From Comamonas endophytica (GTDB lineage Bacteria > Pseudomonadota > Gammaproteobacteria > Burkholderiales > Burkholderiaceae_C): DNA of 64,000 nt. A program made the translations under genes and the position numbers. A model generated the notes under the pieces. It saw only the letters and a program-made list of their open reading frames with translations, was not told where the DNA came from and made no database searches. The stretch lies in NCBI RefSeq assembly GCF_023634805.2, contig NZ_CP106882.1:496001-560000 (forward strand), written 5' to 3'. This document shows positions 39,025-48,564 of this stretch, piece after piece (the first letter of the stretch is position 1; each line of letters opens with the position of its first letter).

Positions 39025-40068
39025 TCAGGCGGTTGCGCGCAGCCCTTGCAAGCCGAGCTTTCGCAGCAGGCGGGCGTCGTTTTCCACATCCGGGTTCCCG
39101 GTGACCAGCAGCTTGTCGCCATAGAAGATGGAATTGGCCCCCGCCATGAAGCACAGGGCCTGCACCGCTTCGCCCAGCTGCTGGCGGCCAGCGGACAGGC
39201 GCACGCGCGCTTTCGGCATGGTGATGCGGGCCACGGCGATCACCCGCACGAAATCCAGCGGATCCGCCGGGTCGCTGTCGGCCAGCGGCGTGCCGGGCAC
39301 GCGCACCAGGCTGTTGATCGGCACGGATTCCGGGTAGGGCTGCATGTTGGCCAGCTGGGCAATCAACCCGGCGCGGTGCACCGGGGCCTCGCCCATGCCG
39401 ATGATGCCGCCGCAGCACACGCTGATGCCGGCTTCACGCACGGCGGCCAGGGTATCCAGGCGGTCTTGGTACTGGCGGGTGCTGACCACGTCCTGGTAAT
39501 ACTCGGGCGCGGTATCGAGGTTGTGGTTGTAGTAGTCCAGTCCCGCGCTGCGCAGCGCCACGGCTTGGTGCGGCTGCAGCATGCCCAGCGTGGCACAGGT
39601 CTGCAGGCCCAGGTCTTTCACCGCCGCAATGAGCTCGTTCATCTTCTCGATGTCGCGGTCCTTGGGCGCGCGCCAGGCGGCGCCCATGCAAAAGCGGGTG
39701 GCGCCGGCATCCCGCGCCGCCTTCGCGGCACAGGTGACCTCTTCCACGCTCAGAAGCTTCCCGGCTTTCACACCGGTATCGAATTCGGAGGACTGGGGGC
39801 AGTAGCCGCAATTTTCCGGACAGCCACCGGTCTTCACGGACAGCAAGGTGGCCAGTTCGATCTCTCCCTGCGGCCAATGCTGGCGATGCACTGCCTGGGC
39901 CCGGTACATCAGTTCCATGAAAGGCAGGTCCAGCAGTGCCTGGATGGCATCCGCCGGCCAGCGCAGTGCGCCAGCCTGCGGCATGGCGCTGGCAGCAGGA
40001 CGGTGCAAATGCACTTGTTGGGCGCTGGCGCCCTGCGTGACGGCAGAACCGCAAGCTTGGTGATTCAT
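39025..40068 (-). CDS. bioB: Biotin synthase (radical SAM)
   Basis: A 347-residue radical SAM enzyme inserting sulfur into dethiobiotin. The cluster motif CPENCGYC provides Cys83, Cys87 and Cys90. Further family motifs are [31 protein letters not shown] and [12 protein letters not shown]. It is the first gene of the biotin set, transcribed from the AT-rich region 40069-40583. Confidence 0.96.
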   Translation of the reverse strand: MNHQACGSAVTQGASAQQVHLHRPAASAMPQAGALRWPADAIQALLDLPFMELMYRAQAVHRQHWPQGEIELATLLSVKTGGCPENCGYCPQSSEFDTGVKAGKLLSVEEVTCAAKAARDAGATRFCMGAAWRAPKDRDIEKMNELIAAVKDLGLQTCATLGMLQPHQAVALRSAGLDYYNHNLDTAPEYYQDVVSTRQYQDRLDTLAAVREAGISVCCGGIIGMGEAPVHRAGLIAQLANMQPYPESVPINSLVRVPGTPLADSDPADPLDFVRVIAVARITMPKARVRLSAGRQQLGEAVQALCFMAGANSIFYGDKLLVTGNPDVENDARLLRKLGLQGLRATA

Positions 40069-40583
40069 GGGAAGTTTCTCGTCAAAAGGTCGATGCCATT
40101 CATTGTCAGCACAAAAAATCGCTGCAAATGGCGCATGCCTGAATTTCCCTTACCCATGATAGAAGCCGCGAGTAAGGCTAATTTACCCTATTTTTTAAAA
40201 GAAGTTTCTCTTAGATGAGTTCTTTTTATTGCTGATTGGCACAACGTCGAGCAATATCGTCCATCGTGCGGCAAACGCAGTGGTCAAAGCATTTTGAATG
40301 ACACGAATTGGCGGAAATTGAATGCATTTAATGAATGATTTTTCAAAAAGAGAGTGTTTTTCTTCTGCTTCTCGCTAAATATTTCATATGGCAAAAATAA
40401 ATAGGGAAGAAATAGATAATTTCCAGCGGCAAAAGTTGACAATGGCAGTGGGTTATTGAGGTGGCAGCTGCGCCATGCGCAGGCCTGCCCGACGGTCTGG
40501 GAGCGCTGCCCGATATCCAAGACGCCCGGGGCAGCCTCCAAATTGCGCTGCCGCCGAGCGCACGCCATCACTCTGCGGCTGGC
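40069..40583 (-). promoter_or_regulatory. AT-rich region upstream of biotin operon
   Basis: 515 bases between the dehydrogenase stop and bioB. The stretch 40130-40450 is strongly AT-rich and should carry the bio promoter. CTTACCC (40149-40155) and GAGTAAG (40170-40176) form an imperfect dyad with a 14-base spacer, and TTACCC recurs at 40183. The spacing recalls biotin-repressor operators, but the half-site orientation does not match the enteric BirA consensus. Confidence 0.4.
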
Positions 40584-41594
40584 CTATGCGCAGCTCAGGC
40601 AGATCTTGCCGATGTGCGCGCCGCTTTGCTGGTGGCGAAACGCCGCGGCCAGCTGCTCCAGCGGGTAGCAGCTGTCGATCACCGGTTTCCAGCTGAACTG
40701 CTCCAGTGCGCGCACCATGTCCTGCTGCTGCTCGCGGCTGCCGACGATCAGCCCCTGCAGGGTCTGTTGCTTGGACATCAGCTCCGCCGTGGGAATGCTG
40801 CCGCTGAAGCCGGTGAGCACGCCGATCAGGGCGATATGCCCGCCCACGGCGCAGGCGCGGATGGACTGCGCCAGTGTGCCGGGCCCGCCCACTTCCACCA
40901 CGATGTCGGCGCCACGGCCCCCGGTGGCGGCTAGGACGGCATCGCCCCATTCGGGCGTCTCCCGGTAATTGATGACGGCGTCCGCGCCCAGGTCCTTCAG
41001 CCGCTGCGCCTTCTCGGCGCTGGAGGTGGTCGCCACCACGCGGGCGCCCATGCTCTTGGCCATCTGCAGGGCAAACAGCGAGACCCCTCCGGTACCCAGC
41101 ACCAGGACGGTATCGCCGGCCTGCAGTTGCCCGTCGACCACCAGGGCGCGCCATGCCGTGAGCCCCGCAGTCGTCAGCGTGGCGGCCTCCTCGTGGCTGT
41201 AGCCCCGGGGCGCATGCGTGAAGGCGGTGGCCGGCATGGTGACCATTTCACGCGCGAAACCGTCGCATCCGTCACCCGGCACCAAATCAAAGCTGCTGGG
41301 CGCGTAGCGGCCCGACTGCCACTGCGGAAAGAAGCAGGAGACGACGTGATCGCCCACTGCGAACTCCGTCACCCCAGCGCCCACGGCGGTGACCACGCCC
41401 GCACCGTCCGCCATCGGTATGCGCCCGGGCGCGGTCGCCCCTTCGCGGCTGGCGACCATCAGGTCATGGTAGTTCAGCGAACTGGCGTGGATGCGGACCT
41501 GGATTTCATGGGCCTGCGGCGCGGCGGCATCGGCCAGGGTGGTGATCTGCAGGCGGTCCAGGCCGCCAGGAGCGGTCAATTGGATGGCTTTCAT
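40584..41594 (-). CDS. MDR-family NAD(P)-dependent alcohol dehydrogenase/quinone oxidoreductase
   Basis: A 336-residue medium-chain dehydrogenase/reductase. The nucleotide-binding motif VLGTGGVSLFALQMAKSMGA lies near residue 165 and SSAEKAQRLKDLGAD follows. The usual structural-zinc cysteine cluster is absent, favouring the zinc-free quinone oxidoreductase-type branch. GAGGA lies upstream of the ATG. A decayed copy of its 3' end is at 35512-35652, on the other side of the biotin genes. The substrate is unknown. Confidence 0.9.
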   Translation of the reverse strand: MKAIQLTAPGGLDRLQITTLADAAAPQAHEIQVRIHASSLNYHDLMVASREGATAPGRIPMADGAGVVTAVGAGVTEFAVGDHVVSCFFPQWQSGRYAPSSFDLVPGDGCDGFAREMVTMPATAFTHAPRGYSHEEAATLTTAGLTAWRALVVDGQLQAGDTVLVLGTGGVSLFALQMAKSMGARVVATTSSAEKAQRLKDLGADAVINYRETPEWGDAVLAATGGRGADIVVEVGGPGTLAQSIRACAVGGHIALIGVLTGFSGSIPTAELMSKQQTLQGLIVGSREQQQDMVRALEQFSWKPVIDSCYPLEQLAAAFRHQQSGAHIGKICLSCA

Positions 41595-41759
41595 GGCGTC
41601 CTCAGCGTAATGAATGACAGAGAGCCCACTCTACCGCCTATGGCGCTGCCGCCGGCAAATGCCCGGGCCAAGCTTGTGATCGCAATGCCGGCGTCCTATG
41701 CTGCGCAAGATATTCGCAGCGAGCGGCCACTTTCACCGCGCGCTTGCCAAGACGGCTGA

Positions 41760-41781
41760 GTCCCGGGGTAACGCCCGGGAC
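41760..41781. promoter_or_regulatory. Perfect hairpin upstream of SQR-like gene
   Basis: GTCCCGGG and CCCGGGAC pair over eight bases around GTAACG, 72 bases before the flavoprotein start in the 259-base divergent spacer. No T-run. It may be an operator or leader structure. Confidence 0.45.
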
Positions 41782-41853
41782 TGCAGCGTTGGACCCAGGC
41801 CCCTTGCGAATTTTAGCGGCTGAAATTTTCATGCTTCACGGGAGCGGCAAGGC

Positions 41854-43044
41854 ATGGCGCATCACATCTTGATCATCGGCGGGGGCGTTGGCGGCACCAT
41901 GACCGCCAACCATCTGGCCAGCAAGCTCCATACGGAAGTGCGCGGCGGCAAGGTCCGCATCACCCTTTTGTCCAACTCCCCCTGGCATTACTACAAGCCG
42001 GCGTTCATGTACGTGGCCTTCGACGCGTTCTTCCGCGAGGAGCTCAGGCGCCGCCAGCGCGGCCTGCTGCGGCCCGAGATCGATTTCCAGGTCGAGGAAG
42101 TGCAAGGCTTCGACTTCGTGCTGCAAACCGTGCATTGCAAAAGCGGCAAGCGCTTCGGCTACGACCATCTGGTCATTTCGACGGGGTGCGTTCCCTGCCC
42201 CGAACGCATCGAGGGCCTGGCCGAGGGCGGCGACCATTTCTACCAGCATGCGCCGGCGCGCCAGCTGGCCGACAAGCTGGCGCGCATCGAAAAGGGGCGG
42301 GTGCTGATCACTGTCACCTTTCCGAAGACGCCCAATGTCCCGCACCAGTGCGGCATCGCGCCGATCGAGACGACGCTGATGCTCGACGAGCTGCTGCGCC
42401 GCCGCGGCGTGCGCGGGCAGGTGGAGGTCTTCTATACCTACCCCACCGTGTCGCAGCTGCTGCGCAACTGCCTGTTCCTGCAAAAGCAGACCTGCGAGAT
42501 CCTGCCCGAGGTCTTCGCGCAACGCAGCATCCGTTTTCTGCGCGGCTTCACGCTGTCCCGTGTCGACCCCGAGCGCAAGGTGGCCCACTCGGAGGAAGGA
42601 CAGTCGGAGGATTTCGACATCCTGATGGCCACGCCTCCCATCCGCGCGGTACAGGCGGTACGCGACTGCGGAATCTCGCAGGCCCAGGACGGCGAGGGCT
42701 GGCTGCCCACCGACCACGAGACCCTGCAGGTATCGGGCATGGAAAACGTCTATGTACTGGGAGATACCGTGGACCTGCCCGTCAGCAAGGCCGGCGGTGC
42801 ATGCCACAGCCAGTCGCCGGTGGTCGTCAACAACATCGCCGCGCAGATCCGCTTCGGCCGCACCTGCGACGCCTACGAGGGCCGCGTGGTGGCCATTGCC
42901 CAGATGGGGCTCGATGCCGGCATGCCGCTGTGGTACGACTACCGGCAGGACGTCAAGCCCACGCCGCCGCACCGCATCGGGGGGATGATGCGCAAGGGCT
43001 TCAACCGGGGCATGTACTGGGCCGTGGCACGTGGCCTGGTCTGA
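41854..43044 (+). CDS. Sulfide:quinone oxidoreductase-like FAD flavoprotein
   Basis: A 396-residue flavoprotein of the FAD-dependent pyridine nucleotide-disulfide oxidoreductase superfamily. It opens with the FAD motif HILIIGGGVGGTMTANHLASKL and has VISTGCVPCP (two Cys), PHQCGIAPIE and the second FAD motif NVYVLGDTVDLPVSKAG. The C-terminal segment GMMRKGFNRGMYW looks like the membrane-associating amphipathic end of SQR-type enzymes. It is followed after 29 bases by a DUF1641 gene, the usual partner of this subgroup. Oxidation of sulfide or another reduced sulfur species with electrons to quinone is the likely role. Confidence 0.85.
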   Translation: MAHHILIIGGGVGGTMTANHLASKLHTEVRGGKVRITLLSNSPWHYYKPAFMYVAFDAFFREELRRRQRGLLRPEIDFQVEEVQGFDFVLQTVHCKSGKRFGYDHLVISTGCVPCPERIEGLAEGGDHFYQHAPARQLADKLARIEKGRVLITVTFPKTPNVPHQCGIAPIETTLMLDELLRRRGVRGQVEVFYTYPTVSQLLRNCLFLQKQTCEILPEVFAQRSIRFLRGFTLSRVDPERKVAHSEEGQSEDFDILMATPPIRAVQAVRDCGISQAQDGEGWLPTDHETLQVSGMENVYVLGDTVDLPVSKAGGACHSQSPVVVNNIAAQIRFGRTCDAYEGRVVAIAQMGLDAGMPLWYDYRQDVKPTPPHRIGGMMRKGFNRGMYWAVARGLV

Positions 43045-43073
43045 GCTGCCGGATCATTCAAAGGAGTGGAGAA

Positions 43074-43517
43074 ATGGATGGCGCGAACGATATCCCGACG
43101 GCCCGGGATCCCTGCCTTGCCGGCGCGGCCCAGGGGCTGCTGCAGAACGCTGCCGCCATGCAGGGCCTGGCCGAATTGGTGGCCAGGCTGGAGCCCTTGC
43201 TGGCGGGGCGGCGGCTGAACAATGTCGTGGACATGCTGTCCGCTGCGGCGGATGTGGTCGACATGAGCGATGCCTATATGGTGGAAAAGCTGTCCAAGGC
43301 TTTCGAGGACGGCATGGGCGCGGCCTGGTCGGTGGGCAATGCGGCGCGCATGGCGGCGGCGCGGATGGAGCGGATGGAAGAAACGCCTTCGCTGCTGGGC
43401 CTGGTGCGCATGGCCAACGCGCCCGATGTACGCCGCGGCCTGGCCTCTTTGCTTTGCATGGCCGCCGCCCTGGGGCGCCAGCATGCCTATGATCCCGTTG
43501 AGTCCTCGGCGGACTGA
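43074..43517 (+). CDS. DUF1641-family protein
   Basis: A 147-residue, mostly helical protein starting MDGANDIPTARD after AAGGAG at good spacing. The central part (LLAGRRLNNVVDMLSAAADVVDMSDAYMVEKL, residues 40-71) and LLGLVRMANAPDVRRGL match the DUF1641 pattern seen beside SQR-like oxidoreductases. No signal peptide or clear membrane span. Co-transcribed with the flavoprotein; its molecular role is unknown. Confidence 0.78.
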   Translation: MDGANDIPTARDPCLAGAAQGLLQNAAAMQGLAELVARLEPLLAGRRLNNVVDMLSAAADVVDMSDAYMVEKLSKAFEDGMGAAWSVGNAARMAAARMERMEETPSLLGLVRMANAPDVRRGLASLLCMAAALGRQHAYDPVESSAD

Positions 43518-43686
43518 GGGTGCGGGGGCTGGCGCCTGCTGTCCATCGACACCGTAGACAGGCATCTCCCTCTGGCGGGACGGAGCTGAACAGGCCTTAT
43601 GCCCGCCGCTCTGCCATAAGCTGCGCTTATGCATGGGCACCACCACCGCCCTCACGCATGGCGGCACAGGCGCATACAGTCGCGCC

Positions 43687-44511
43687 ATGACCGCCATTCT
43701 CGCCGTGGACTCCCACGCTCACGTCTTCATGCAGCACATGCCGCTGACCGCGGCGCGGCGCTATGCGCCCGACTTCGATGCCAGGCCAGCCGAATATCTG
43801 GATCTGCTCGACATGCATGGCATCACCCACGGAGTGCTGGTGCAACCCAGCTTCCTGGGCTATGACAACAGCTATCTGCTGAGCGTGCTGCGCCAGCAGC
43901 CCCAGCGCCTGCGCGGTGTGGTGATGCTCGAGCCCGACACCTCCGAGGCCGAGCTGGCGGCCTTGGCTGCCGGCGGCGTGACGGGCGTGCGCCTGAATCT
44001 GGTGGGCCAGGTCCTGCCCGATCTGTCGCTGCCCTTGTGGCAAGCCTTCCTGGCGCGCATCCGGGCGCTGGACTGGCACCTGGAGCTGCACCGCGAAGCG
44101 GCGGATCTTCCGGCGCTGCTCGCGGCCGCGGCACGCTCTGGCTGCCGCGTTGTCGTCGACCACTTCGGCCGGCCCGCCCCCCTCCAGGCCAGCGCCGATG
44201 CCGGCTTTGCCGAACTGCTGCGGCATGCGGATGCAGGGCGGGTGTGGGTCAAGCTGTCGGCGGCCTACCGCAATGCCAGCGACAGCCCCGACCGGGACGC
44301 GCCCGCGGCCCGGGAATGCGCACGCCAGCTGCTGGCGGCCTTCGGCCCCCAGCGCCTGGTCTGGGGCAGCGACTGGCCGCATACCCAGCACCGGCATCTT
44401 GCCGACTACGGCACAAGCCTGGCGGCGCTGGCCGACTGGGTGCCCGATGCCGCCCAGCGGCGCGAGATCCTGGGCGCCACGGCGGCCGAGCTGTTCCATA
44501 TCCCCCAATAA
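43687..44511 (+). CDS. Amidohydrolase (TIM-barrel metal hydrolase)
   Basis: A 274-residue member of the amidohydrolase-2 group, which contains 2-pyrone-4,6-dicarboxylate lactonase-like enzymes. Motifs: VDSHAHVF at the N-terminus (metal HxH), LELH, VVDHFGRP and VWGSDWPHTQ with the catalytic Asp. ATG 43687 is chosen because it places VDSHAHV at the usual distance; an upstream ATG at 43633 adds a non-conserved tail. A Bug receptor follows after 21 bases, so lactone or amide hydrolysis of an imported acid is likely. Confidence 0.87.
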   Translation: MTAILAVDSHAHVFMQHMPLTAARRYAPDFDARPAEYLDLLDMHGITHGVLVQPSFLGYDNSYLLSVLRQQPQRLRGVVMLEPDTSEAELAALAAGGVTGVRLNLVGQVLPDLSLPLWQAFLARIRALDWHLELHREAADLPALLAAAARSGCRVVVDHFGRPAPLQASADAGFAELLRHADAGRVWVKLSAAYRNASDSPDRDAPAARECARQLLAAFGPQRLVWGSDWPHTQHRHLADYGTSLAALADWVPDAAQRREILGATAAELFHIPQ

Positions 44512-44532
44512 CTTCAACCCGCAGGAGACAAC

Positions 44533-45498
44533 ATGCAACGCCGTTCCCTGGCCTTGGGCCTCGCCGCCCTGGCCCTTGCCCCCGCCGTGCAGGCCCAGAC
44601 CGATTTTCCCAACAAGCCCGTGCGCCTGGTGGTGACCTATCCGCCCGGCGGCACCGTGGATGTCGCCGCGCGCATTCTCGCCACCAAGCTCACCGAGCTC
44701 TGGGGCCAGTCCGTGGTGGTCGACAACCGCGGCGGTGCAGGCGGCATCATCGGCGCGCAGGCCGTGCTGTCGTCTCCCGCGGACGGCTATACGCTGATGG
44801 TGGATGCGTCCAACCATGCGCAGAACGCAGCGCTCAAGAAACGCATGCCCTTCGACACGCTCAAGGCCTTTGCGCCGGTGTCGCTGCTGGTCAAGGTGCC
44901 CAACGTGCTGGTGATCCATCCGCGCTTTCCCGCGCAATCGGCCAAGGACGTCGTGGCCTACGCCAAGGCCAACCCCGGAAAGCTGGACTATGCCTCGTCG
45001 GGCAATGGCTCGGCGCAGCATCTGGCAGCCGAGCTGTTCGCGCTCAAGACCGGCGCCCCGATGACCCATGTCGCCTACCGCGGCGGCGGCCCGGCCCTGG
45101 TCGATGTGATGGCCGGCAACGTGCCGGTGTTCTTTGCCAGCCTGGCGTCCTCGTTGCCGCATATCCAGAGCGGCAAGCTCAAGCCGCTGGCGGTGGCAGG
45201 TACGCGCCGTTCGCCGGTGCTTCCCGACACCCCGACCTTTGTCGAAGCCGGGGTGGCCGGCGTGGACGTGTATGAATGGAACGGGCTGTTTGCCCCGGCC
45301 AGCACGCCGCCCGCACTGGTCGAGAAGATCAGCAAGGATGTGGCTGCGGCATTGAACGACCGCGAGATCAAGGCCAAGCTGATGGCGCTGGGCGCCGAGG
45401 TCATTGGCTCCACGCCCAGGGAGGCGGACCAGTTCCGCCGCAGCGAGATCAGCCAGTGGACGGCGCTGGGCAAGCGCGCCAATATCTCGCTCGACTAA
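44533..45498 (+). CDS. Bug-family (TctC) periplasmic solute receptor
   Basis: A 321-residue receptor with the signal peptide MQRRSLALGLAALALAPAVQA, mature start FPNKPVRLVVTYPPGGTVD, and SPADGYTLM and HVAYRGG motifs. AGGAGA precedes the ATG. Co-transcribed with the amidohydrolase; its 3' end overlaps the convergent LysR gene by four bases, so transcription of the two genes may interfere. Confidence 0.93.
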   Translation: MQRRSLALGLAALALAPAVQAQTDFPNKPVRLVVTYPPGGTVDVAARILATKLTELWGQSVVVDNRGGAGGIIGAQAVLSSPADGYTLMVDASNHAQNAALKKRMPFDTLKAFAPVSLLVKVPNVLVIHPRFPAQSAKDVVAYAKANPGKLDYASSGNGSAQHLAAELFALKTGAPMTHVAYRGGGPALVDVMAGNVPVFFASLASSLPHIQSGKLKPLAVAGTRRSPVLPDTPTFVEAGVAGVDVYEWNGLFAPASTPPALVEKISKDVAAALNDREIKAKLMALGAEVIGSTPREADQFRRSEISQWTALGKRANISLD

Positions 45499-46382
45499 AG
45501 CAGTTCGGCCAGCTGGCTGGCCAGGGTGGCCTTGCCCTGGGCCTGCCACAGCACGCTCAGCTCGAAGTGCGGCAGCCACTCGCCATCGCGCAGCGGCGCG
45601 AAGCGCACGCCGCGGTGGTGCAGCACCTCGGCGGACTGCGGCAGCAGCGAGGCGCCCACGCCGGCGGCCACGCACGACAGCACGGTGAGCGAACGGTTGG
45701 TCTCCTGCACCACGCGCAGCGCCAGACCGGAGCGCGCGAAGGCACTGGCGATGCCGGCGCGCAACGCGGGCAGCTGCGCCTCGGGGAACCAGACCAGCCC
45801 GAGGCGCTCCAGATCAGCCAGGGCGGCATGGCCATCGGCCTCCAGCGGATGGCTGGCCGGCAGCACCGCCACCAGCGGATCGCGGCGCACCAGCTTTTGC
45901 CGCACCCGGCCCTGCAAGGCCACGGGCGTATGCAGCATGGCCAGGTCGATGCGGCCTTCGCTCAAGGCCTGCACCAGATCGGCATTGCCCATCTCGGACA
46001 GCACCACCTGGGTGCCCGGGAACTGCGCGTGCAGCAATTTGAGCGCCTGGGGCAGCACGTCGTACACCGCGTGCGTGACGAAGCCGATGTGCAGCCGTCC
46101 GCTCTTGCCCCCGGCAATCGCCCGCGCCTTGCGCTCGGCGCCTTCCGCCAGCGCCAGGCTGGCGCGCACGTCCTCGATCACCGCCTGCCCCGCGCTGCTG
46201 AGCACCGAGCCGCGGCGCGAGCGCTCGAACAGGCGCACGCCCAGCGTCTGCTCCACGCGCCGCAGCGCCTGGCTCAGCGCCGGCTGCGCGACCTCGAGAT
46301 GGGCCGCGGCCGCCGTCATGCTGCCGAGGTCGGCCACGGCCAGCAGATAGCGCATGGTGCGGGTGTCGAAGAGGGTGGGCAT
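45495..46382 (-). CDS. LysR-family transcriptional regulator
   Basis: A 295-residue LysR protein with an N-terminal helix-turn-helix (MRYLLAVADLGSMTAAAAHL, then QPALSQALRRVEQTLG) and effector domain. ATG 46382 (MPTLFDTRT) is chosen over an upstream ATG at 46493 that would overlap the next LysR gene; the ribosome binding site is weak. It converges on the amidohydrolase/Bug pair and may control it. Confidence 0.88.
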   Translation of the reverse strand: MPTLFDTRTMRYLLAVADLGSMTAAAAHLEVAQPALSQALRRVEQTLGVRLFERSRRGSVLSSAGQAVIEDVRASLALAEGAERKARAIAGGKSGRLHIGFVTHAVYDVLPQALKLLHAQFPGTQVVLSEMGNADLVQALSEGRIDLAMLHTPVALQGRVRQKLVRRDPLVAVLPASHPLEADGHAALADLERLGLVWFPEAQLPALRAGIASAFARSGLALRVVQETNRSLTVLSCVAAGVGASLLPQSAEVLHHRGVRFAPLRDGEWLPHFELSVLWQAQGKATLASQLAELL

Positions 46383-46464
46383 GGGGGCGAAGGATAACGG
46401 CAATGCGCTATGCCGCGCCGCAGGAGCGGCGCGGCCGGCCGGTGGAGATGCAGGAAGTCCGAAC

Positions 46465-47367
46465 TCAGCTGACCAGCCGCTCGGCCCGCGCATTGCGCGC
46501 CTCGAGCAGGCAGGAAGTCAGGTCGCGCACGATGCGGGATTTGGGCAGGTCCGGGCGGAAGATCAGCAGCGTGCGGAAATGCACCGCGGCCGAGAACGGC
46601 CGGAAAACCACGCCTCGCGCGGCGTAGCCATCGGCGGCATAGGGGTTGACCAGGCCGATGCCCAGGCCTTCCATGGCCAGCGCGCAGACGGTGGACGAGT
46701 TTGGTGTCTCGGCCACGATCCTGGGCCGCACGTTGCCGGCCTCGAAGACCTTTTGCAGCTTGCGGCGCACGGTGTCCTCCGGCGCCAGGGCGATGAAGGG
46801 CTCGTCGGCCAGGTCTTCGGGGGTGATGACCGTGCGCTCGCTGAGCCGGTGGCCCGCGGGCATCGCGCAGACCCCCTTGGGCGTGGCGAACAGCTGGTGC
46901 TCCAGCCCGGAGACGTCGATCTCGTCGGCCGCCAGGCCCACGTCGAAACGGCTGCCCATCACCAGCTCGCGCACAGTGGAGGAGGCGCCGACCTGAAGCG
47001 TGACGGCGATGTCGGGGTGCTGCGCGCGAAACAGCCGCAGCGCGTGCGGCACCAGCGTCGAGCCCATGGCGGCCAGGCTGGCCATGCGGATGTCGCCGCT
47101 GCCGAAGTCGCGGATGCGCGCCGCGCTCAGGCGCAGGCGGTCCAGTCCCTGGAAGCTGTTCTCCACATCGCGGAAGAACAGCTGCCCTTCGGCCGTGGGC
47201 ACGAGCCGGCCGCGGATGCGGTCGAAGAGCGCGAAACCCGTGGCCTTCTCCAGCTCGAGAATGCTGCGGCTGATGGCGGGCTGGGTGATCTGCAGCAGGT
47301 CGGCGGCGCGCGAGGCCGATCCCGTGACCATCACCGCCCTGAAAGCCTCGATCTGGCGGAAGTTCAT
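46465..47367 (-). CDS. LysR-family transcriptional regulator
   Basis: A 300-residue LysR protein starting MNFRQIEAFRAVMVTGSASRAA, with the helix-turn-helix continuing QPAISRSILELEKATG. GGAG six bases before ATG 47367 sets the start. It is divergent from a Bug receptor and a Cys/Met-type PLP enzyme, which are its likely targets. Confidence 0.92.
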   Translation of the reverse strand: MNFRQIEAFRAVMVTGSASRAADLLQITQPAISRSILELEKATGFALFDRIRGRLVPTAEGQLFFRDVENSFQGLDRLRLSAARIRDFGSGDIRMASLAAMGSTLVPHALRLFRAQHPDIAVTLQVGASSTVRELVMGSRFDVGLAADEIDVSGLEHQLFATPKGVCAMPAGHRLSERTVITPEDLADEPFIALAPEDTVRRKLQKVFEAGNVRPRIVAETPNSSTVCALAMEGLGIGLVNPYAADGYAARGVVFRPFSAAVHFRTLLIFRPDLPKSRIVRDLTSCLLEARNARAERLVS

Positions 47368-47485
47368 GGGCACTCCATAAGATTTGGTCATGGATGACCG
47401 CATTCCTGTCATTGATTGTTATTGGGCGCGATTCTAGAGTAGGCGCCTGGCTTCCAGAAAGCGCCTGGCGTTTCTCTGGCTCTAC

Positions 47486-48514
47486 ATGGCAAAGCAAATC
47501 GCATGGGTGCATCCAAAAATGAACGACTCCTTCAATCGTCGAAGTGCCTTGATCGCAATGGGCGGCGCCGCCCTGGGCGCGCTGGCGCCCCTTGGCAAGG
47601 CGTGGGCCGATCCTGCCTACCCCAATCGCCCGATCAAGCTGATCGTTCCCTGGACCGCAGGCGGCAGCACCGACGTTCTTGCGCGGGCCGTGGGCCAGAA
47701 CCTGAGCGATGTGCTGGGCAAGCCGGTGGTGGTCGACAACCGCCCCGGCGCTTCGGGCCGGCTGGGGGTCGATGCCATGGCCAAGTCGCCGGCCGATGGC
47801 TACACCGCCAGCGTGATCGAGCTGGCGCATGCCATCGCGCCCTCGGTGTTCCAGCGGGTGTCCTATGACATCATGAACGACACCGCCGGCGTGACGCTGC
47901 TGGGCGACTCCCCGCTGGTGCTGTTCGTGAGCGCGCAGAAATACCAGCAAGGGCAGTTCCAGAACTTCCTGGCCGATGCGCGCAAGGCCCCGGCTCCGCT
48001 GACCATTGCCACCAGCGGCAATGGCAGCATCAGCCATCTCGCGGCCGGCCTGCTGGCCCAGGAAAGCAAGGCGCCATTGGACCTGATCCCGTACAAGGGC
48101 TCGGCACCGGCGCTCACCGACGTCGCCGCCGGCATCGTCACCGGCCACTTCTGCACGCTGGCCAGCGCCAGCAGCCTGCTGGGCGCGGGAAAGATCGTTC
48201 CGCTGATGGTCACCGGCAGCCGGCGCATCGCGCAGCTGCCCAACACGCCCAGCGCCAGCGAGCTGCGCTTGACGCGCATGGACTTCGGGCAGTGGTGGGC
48301 ACTGGTCGTGCCGGCCAAGACACCCGCACCCGTCATCGACACCCTCCATCGCGCCACCGCCAAGTCGCTGGCAGACCAGCGCGTGCAAAGCCGCATCTCC
48401 AGCCTGGCCATCAATCTCAGAAGCAAGTCGCCCGACGAGACCATGGCCTTCGTGCGCGCCGAGGCCGCCAAGTGGGCGCGGGTGGTGTCGGACCTGGGTA
48501 TCAAGCCAGAATGA
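47486..48514 (+). CDS. Bug-family (TctC) periplasmic solute receptor
   Basis: A 342-residue receptor if started at 47486; an ATG at 47519 (MNDSFNRRSALIAMGG) gives a cleaner signal peptide, and neither has a strong ribosome binding site. The n-region carries a twin arginine (NRRSALIAMGGAALGALAP), so Tat export is possible. The mature part shows YPNRPIKLIVPWTAGGSTD, SPADGYTA and LIPYKGSAP. Divergent from a LysR gene and directly upstream of a PLP enzyme. Confidence 0.9.
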   Translation: MAKQIAWVHPKMNDSFNRRSALIAMGGAALGALAPLGKAWADPAYPNRPIKLIVPWTAGGSTDVLARAVGQNLSDVLGKPVVVDNRPGASGRLGVDAMAKSPADGYTASVIELAHAIAPSVFQRVSYDIMNDTAGVTLLGDSPLVLFVSAQKYQQGQFQNFLADARKAPAPLTIATSGNGSISHLAAGLLAQESKAPLDLIPYKGSAPALTDVAAGIVTGHFCTLASASSLLGAGKIVPLMVTGSRRIAQLPNTPSASELRLTRMDFGQWWALVVPAKTPAPVIDTLHRATAKSLADQRVQSRISSLAINLRSKSPDETMAFVRAEAAKWARVVSDLGIKPE

Positions 48515-48564
48515 CGCCCTGCCCGGCCCGTGCGCGCCGGGCGGCCTGCAAGACCAGAACCAAG

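Noticed and set aside
40149..40176. BirA operator for the biotin operon
   Set aside because: The dyad has a 14-base spacer, but the half-sites (CTTACCC/GAGTAAG) do not match the known TTGTAAACC/GGTTTACAA orientation. Kept only as an unnamed dyad.
40284..40571. 95-codon leftward frame before bioB
   Set aside because: It lies in the AT-rich promoter region; the C-terminal part is low-complexity Phe/Leu/Lys, with no homology recognised.
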